A stretch of 64,000 bases of DNA from Isoetes taiwanensis. Lineage: Eukaryota > Streptophyta > Lycopodiopsida > Isoetales > Isoetaceae. Both the position numbers and the translations under genes were made by a program. Positions 58,401 to 64,000 of this stretch are shown here, in pieces (position 1 is the first letter of the stretch; each line of letters starts with the position of its first letter). The notes beneath the pieces are model-generated. The model saw only the letters and a list, made by a program, of their open reading frames with translations, was not told where the DNA came from and did not search any database. The DNA lies in assembly GCA_021234155.1 (NCBI GenBank), contig JAJEKV010000011.1, positions 16,644,943 to 16,708,942 on the forward strand, read 5' to 3'.

Positions 58401-61380
58401 GATACGGGAAAGCTTTAGAAAAAGCTTTCAAGGTTGCTAAAAGAATAAATTCTCCTGAGAATGCTCCACATGCGTTGCGCCCAAGCATCCCTTTGTAAAC
58501 AACCTTATATAATAACTTTTGCTCGCCTAAAGAGGGTACAATTGGTGTAAACTAGCATGAGGTGTGCATTACTTAGCAATGGAGCAATGCCCACTTCAAA
58601 TTGGCAAGATCTAAGGCTTCTTGAACGCCACATATACAAGAATAAATACATGTCTTTTATTGTGTTTTTTTATGCCAGACATTTCTCACAAATTGCAAAA
58701 GCCATATTGAATCACAAATTTTGATCATAAGTTCGACGCCTATTACTTTTAATGTAGGTATTCAAGAGTATCTTGATGTGTGGTTAAGGTATGTGGTTAC
58801 TCAAGAGTATCTTGATGATGTTCTACTTGGTAAGCCGCTTGAGAAAAGATACATGTTCTGCACCATGAGGATGATGTTTATTAATCGTGCATCTTGCATC
58901 AATTTGTGAAGGTGGTTTCAGCTAGTCACGGGTGCAAGGCTACTTTTGGCATTGTACAAAAATCAAAAATTGATCTCAAGCTCTATAAGGGCCCTGCAAG
59001 CCTGTGATATAAGACACTCTACCATACCAACCTTTATTTCTAACTCTAAATATATATAACAAATGCTTGTAAGCTTGGCGTGAATGTGCATTATAAATTC
59101 ATAGAATACAAGTTGTATGCCAAGTAGTAGAGCCTAAGTTTATGAAGCATATTTTGCCAATTTTCAGAGCCAATATACAATATCCAACAATTTGAGGACT
59201 TCCTCAAGATATCTCCGCTAAAGGGATCGTGTACGCCCAATAAAACCAACACAGAATGGATTGTACGCACATTATAGAAAAAAGCAGAAGAATACTCTTT
59301 GTGTTCAGATTTGTTCTTTTCCATCTCCCACCTCAATAATTGTCTCTGTTTATGATGCTTCCAACGCGATGCTAAGTACGTGAGAGCGTAAGATGGTTGG
59401 AGGAAATGATAGCTATGGCATGAACAATATAAAGGCCCATATTGAAAAGACTAAATTTGTCCTAAGGGAAAGGCTTAAACATTTCCGCTACTTCATTAAT
59501 GTTTTATTTATATGTGCTATCGCTTGCATATCCTATATCCTCAAGGATTATGATAAGATCATAACATTAATAAAAAAATGCAAGTTATAAATATGCATCG
59601 CTTATCCTTGTTCAATTTTTGTTATGTGCTTTGTTTTGACTTTGAAGTGTACATGGTTTTGATACAAAAGGTGGCTACATTATGTCATGTGACTTGAAGA
59701 AAAGCTTCACCTATTTCTTAAGTGTAAAAATATATAGAAATGTGTAGCTCAATGAGATGTAGATGTGGTTGCAAATTGCTTCAGAATGGTTCATATACTT
59801 GCATGTTCATATGCTTCATATGCTTCTATGTTGATGGTTTTAAAAGCATCATCGGTATGAATCAAGTCTTCACGTGCATTTCTAAATTTGTCTCATACAT
59901 GCAAAACTTTCATAGATGCAATCTTCTATTTGATCTTGGAGTTGGAGAATAAAAGAGATTTATTTAGTGCAAATCAAAAAGCGTAAAGTGAAGATGAGTC
60001 TATTTTGTTAAGAAAATCTTGATCTCTACATCCCGATTTCATCATTGGGACAATGGATCTTTGAACCTGCAAAATATGACCAAAACATAGATGTAGTAAT
60101 GCCACACATGTATTCATCTTAATCCTAAAATCACTTGTGTAGCAAAGGTGTGAAGCCAGAAGGAGCTAAAAGCATAAAGATCACCTTGACTGCTCCACGC
60201 GCCATATCTTGGTTTTCACGGGAGTGGATATCGAGACTTATTTCTATATGTCTTGACAAGAGACACTATTAAGTATTGGATTCATAGATGCATCGTTGTG
60301 CCGGGATAGATTGAAATAGGTGTTGGAATAACAAAGGCCCCGATTACGCTTGCAAATTTTATGAAGGTAACAAACTTTGGATGTAAGTTTCTAGAATTAC
60401 GATGCAAGCTGTTATAAAATTTGGGGTCTTTGTAAATCTAATGTTGTTAATAAGTAGTCTTCTTCTTGATAAGCATTTGTAAATGAAGCAAAGGTACAAG
60501 AGGAGTCGATTAACATTTGGAAATATGATTATGAGGCCGGGTTTTGTAAGCAAATATGATTGGCAGAAGTTATGCGGCCCTTATCCACGAGGAAATCAAA
60601 TATATTTGGAATTCACTTGGTTAGATCTTATTTTCATGTTTTTTGAATGGAATGTATGGATTTAAAATACGACGCTGGATCAACTGGGTTTGAAGCTAGT
60701 GGATTGCTCAGAGCTTTTAGAGTTATTTTTTAGGTGCATGTGCAGTGGATTTCCAACTAGGGGCGAATATAGGAAGTTGCGTATTAGCGTCATAAACCTC
60801 CACCTTGCATTTGAAGAAGATTGCCGATTTGGAGTAACTGATTTGGCTTTTCGATTTGTTAGATATCACGGTTAGCAGTTGTATCCCACATGATGAAGAA
60901 TGAAAAAAGAAGAAAGAGGCGGAGTCATTATTAAAATTGGGAGTTGTTATTTTGAATTTAATAGTTACAAAATGAATTGATTTATAAGTTGAACTTCAAA
61001 GCACCTAGTCGTATAACAGCCATTCCTAGGATGGGTCCTATGATAGGCATATATCTTGGCGGAAGTGAAGTGGTGTTCTCATTGGAGCTTTGTAAATATC
61101 GTTGAGGTACAAATTGATTCCCCAACGCGGGGAGTATAATTTGAAAAACACTTGAAATCTGCATGCTCGAGAAACTAGACAATCATCGAGAGCATGGCCA
61201 AGGAAACTAGGGATACAAGATAAAAATGATATATCCACACGCCTTGTCCACATACAAAATGTAAGAATGTGATATTTGCTTCTCATGGGATAGAAAAACC
61301 CGCGCCAGTTTCGAGGAAAAACTAATAAGCGGCATCATGCTTTCAAAACCGCGCATCGTTAAGCGAAATATTAACCCGCC
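55401..61380. other. No recognisable gene
   Basis: About 6 kb without an identifiable gene or element end. Open frames are mostly under 90 codons; one reaches 121 (57334-57699, plus) with no recognised domain. A short direct repeat of actcaagagtatcttgatg-like sequence lies at about 58,760 and 58,799. Sequence quality is suspect here, so the lack of genes is not firm. Confidence 0.35.
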
Positions 61381-61506
61381 GAGATGATGGCCCGACAAGC
61401 AGAAAGCGCAAAAATATTTTACAATGGGAATTTGAAAGAGAATAACCCGTTAAAAGTTAAGCCGGGCATAAGCACATTACCAAAGTGCAAAACAAAGAAT
61501 ATAATA

Positions 61507-61537
61507 CTTTCGGAGGCTCGAGGGGCCGCGCCGAGAG
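61507..61537. repeat. GC-rich hairpin, copy A
   Basis: ctttcgg (61507-61513) pairs with ccgagag (61531-61537) with one T-G pair, and inner ggc pairs with gcc. The loop side carries ccgcgccgag, shared with copy B 195 bp to the right. Confidence 0.6.
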
Positions 61538-61701
61538 AAGAAACAACAACGACAATCAGGGAACCATCCACGGAAAAACCATCCAGCGGGGAATCAACCC
61601 GATTAGTCTTTGTCACGAGGCTCTGATTACCCGCAGCAGAAAGCGAAATCAACAAGTACTCGGGAATTTCTGGTATGGCGAGAAAATGAAATAACAAAAT
61701 A

Positions 61702-61734
61702 TTCTCGGAGGGCTACAGAAGCCCGCGCCGAGAA
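61702..61734. repeat. GC-rich hairpin, copy B
   Basis: ttctcgg (61702-61708) pairs perfectly with ccgagaa (61728-61734), and gggct (61710-61714) with agccc (61720-61724). The same architecture and cgcgccgaga word occur at 61507-61537, each followed by an A-rich aagaa tract. Confidence 0.7.
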
Positions 61735-61739
61735 AAGAA

Positions 61740-64000
61740 CGATAAAGTATGCCTCGAAGCTACTATGCAGCCAGAAAACATTAATAATGCACTTAAAGAA
61801 TAGAACAAAGCGGAGCGATTGCCACCATCAAGTCGGACAATCCACAAGGGAGGAGAATTGAGGAAAGCGATAGGATAGAAGAAGAAATCTAAACAAGAGA
61901 AACCTTAGATGATAGAACAATGAAGAGAATTTGAATAAATGGGAGGAGTGACAAAGGGGCGTTATCAAAGGAATGTCGGTTCTATTGGCATGCTTAATGA
62001 GCGTGCTGTCAGGATGGAATCTATGATAAAACTATCTTGGCGATAGAAGGAACAAACTCAAAAACACTCAGCATAGGTAGAAGAGGCTAAAATATAGTAT
62101 AAATAAAGGGAGCTTGAGTCTACAAAAGGGTCAGCGAGAAAGAATGCCTGGAGATAAGGCTGATGGGGACGGTGAACAAAATGGATCAAAATGGCAACAA
62201 AGGCACAAGAAACCGGTTGAACATCGAAAGAGCCACAACAAATTGGCGGTGAAGAAGAACACATAGAAGAAAAGAACATAAAATGCGAAAGGGCAAAGAG
62301 TAAATTAAGTCGGAGCGGATGGTGGCATGGAAACAAAGGCGACTAAGAAAGCGGAGCAAATTGAAACAAAGTAAAAGGTGGCGAATAAAAGTAGAAAGAA
62401 AAAGAGTGGAAGGGACAAAACTTCGACCGGGAAGCGAGTGGGAGAAGGTAACGAGACAAACAATGAAGCCACCTGAAGACAAATGGATACATGGAACAAA
62501 GGATAGAAACCGAACCAACAAAGGGAACTAAAGAGCAAAAAGAGTCAACAAATTGCAAAACAAAAGAAATGGTAGAATAGGATGGCTAAGAATACGAACG
62601 GAAATGGGACAAAACAAAAATTTGAGAACAAGGCTAGGGAACAACCGACATAATCGGTGAAAGGAAACGAGACAAAACAAAAGTAAGGGAGATATGACAA
62701 AAAGCGGAAGAACTAAACACGAGGACAAAGGACTAAACAAACATGATCTTGGTCGGAAAAGAACAACAAGAAAGAGAATAACAAGGGGCAACAAAGCAAA
62801 ATAGAGAATAGATTAAAGGAGCAAATATTAAGAAAAAGGAGAAACGAGGGGGACAAAAGCGAAAAACAGTACGACGATAAGATGACTAAGGGACAAGGGA
62901 GAAAAGCAGTAAAAGAGACAATGGAGAAAAATGAAACAAACCATGGGTTAATAAAACATAAGAAAGAGAACTAGAAGCTGAGGAAAATGGAAATAGACCC
63001 ATGGTGCTAAACTAAAACATGAGTAAAGAGTCGAGATAAAAGGCAAAAAAGAAAACAAATAGGAAACCATGGAACAGGTATTGATGCAAATTGTTAACAA
63101 AAGAGGTGGTGACAATGCAACAACAACTCGAAGTGACCAAAGGGAAGTTATCAAAACCAAGGGGCAAACAAAGGGAACAAACGCGGGTGATAATGTGCAT
63201 GATAGATGAAGATAGCGTCGGCGCAAAGAGAAATAGATTAAGCAATAACGAGTTCGAAAAACAATAGTTTGAAAGTTAATGAGAACAAAATGGAGGTCAA
63301 ATAGAATAGAATTTTGGGTAAAGATAAACGAGAAATGCCGTCAGATGGACCTAAAGGCATGTAATAATGATTAAAGAGCACAAAGTACGGAAACCAAGAA
63401 TAATAAGATAGATGGATGAAGTATTTAATATCATGGAATAAAACAAACAAAAGCAGGACAAAGAAATTTTAACAAGCGGTTGGACTAAACAAGTTGAGAC
63501 AAAGCTAATAGGATATATGCGAAACAAATCGACAACAAAGAGGTCGCTTGAAAACACAAAAACATAAAACTAGATAAAAAGGCAAAAAGAATTACCTAAA
63601 TAAAAATTAAAAGAAACAAAAGCTATAAGGCGAACGGAACAGCGAGGAAATAAAGGCTGAAGTGCGAAAATTAGAAATCTGGAAAAAATTTAAGCAATCA
63701 GACTAAAAGCCGAGGCGGCACCGATCCACGAGGACAATGGAGTTGGAAGCGTAAAGCATATGGATTAACAAATGCAAAGAGAACCGGCGGAAAATGGAAA
63801 GAATTAGAAACCCATGGTACCAAAAATCTAAAGAGAGTATAAAATATGGTAAAAGAGAGTGAAATAAGAAAGCTGATGGGTTGAAGGACTAAGCAAGGCA
63901 ATGAACACAATTACAAAATGCGAATTAAAATGAAATGACGGAGAAAATAAAAGTAGACTAATAGGAGGAAAGATAGGTGAAGCGAGGACCATGAACTTTC
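61740..64000. other. Strongly purine-rich block with possible degenerate repeats
   Basis: The plus strand is conspicuously rich in A and G and poor in T for over 2 kb, to the window edge. Words such as gggacaaaa, gagacaaaacaaaag and ccatgg followed by A-rich sequence recur without exact period; successive ccatgg words near 62,941, 63,000 and 63,067 are about 60 bp apart. Minus-strand open frames here are rich in Phe, Leu and Ser simply from composition. No gene is recognised. Confidence 0.5.

Noticed and set aside
62058-63910. Many minus-strand frames rich in Phe, Leu and Ser
   Set aside because: A direct consequence of the purine-rich plus strand; no start context, domain or continuity.

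Overview
The window reads as nuclear DNA of a vascular plant. It holds one spliced expansin-like gene, chromodomain-type Ty3/gypsy retrotransposons, several LINE relics with a plant L1-like terminal zinc-knuckle region, and long gene-poor AT-rich stretches. I cannot name the species. The gypsy C-terminal domain has a style I associate with ferns, lycophytes and conifers more than flowering plants, but that is a weak inference. No bacterial, plastid or mitochondrial gene was recognised.

Layout. Positions 1-12,800 are mostly non-coding, with small local duplications, a striking foldback at 8,687-8,812 and a possible minus-strand gene start near 10,700. Positions 12,800-13,975 hold the only gene I am confident in, an expansin-like secreted wall protein with a Gly/Asn/Pro-rich linker; a relic of its 3' end lies just downstream. 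Positions 15,490-16,470 hold a decayed LINE reverse transcriptase. Positions 17,894-25,160 hold a 5'-truncated LINE followed by two near-identical 2.7-kb copies; the whole block is bracketed by a 15-bp direct repeat that looks like one LINE target-site duplication.

From 25,740 to 51,381 there is a three-level nest. A plus-strand LINE is split by gypsy element 1 (26,534-51,267, minus strand). Element 1's reverse transcriptase is in turn split by gypsy element 2 (31,037-42,693, minus strand). Both insertions are bracketed by short target-site repeats, and at both sites the broken reading frame resumes when one repeat copy is removed. Element 1 is autonomous in type: gag, zinc knuckle, protease, RT, RNase H, integrase and chromodomain are all traceable. 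Element 2 shows LTRs, a primer-binding-site-like motif and a polypurine tract but no polymerase that I can recognise.

Right of 51,400 the sequence is hard to read. A heavily broken minus-strand LINE is traceable at about 52,600-55,400, and 61,900-64,000 is strongly purine-rich on the plus strand. The two halves of element 1 must be the same age, yet the right half carries far more frameshifts, and its LTR differs from the left LTR in clusters at G/C-rich spots. I infer that consensus quality is poor from roughly 33 kb to the right end, so absence of genes there should not be trusted.
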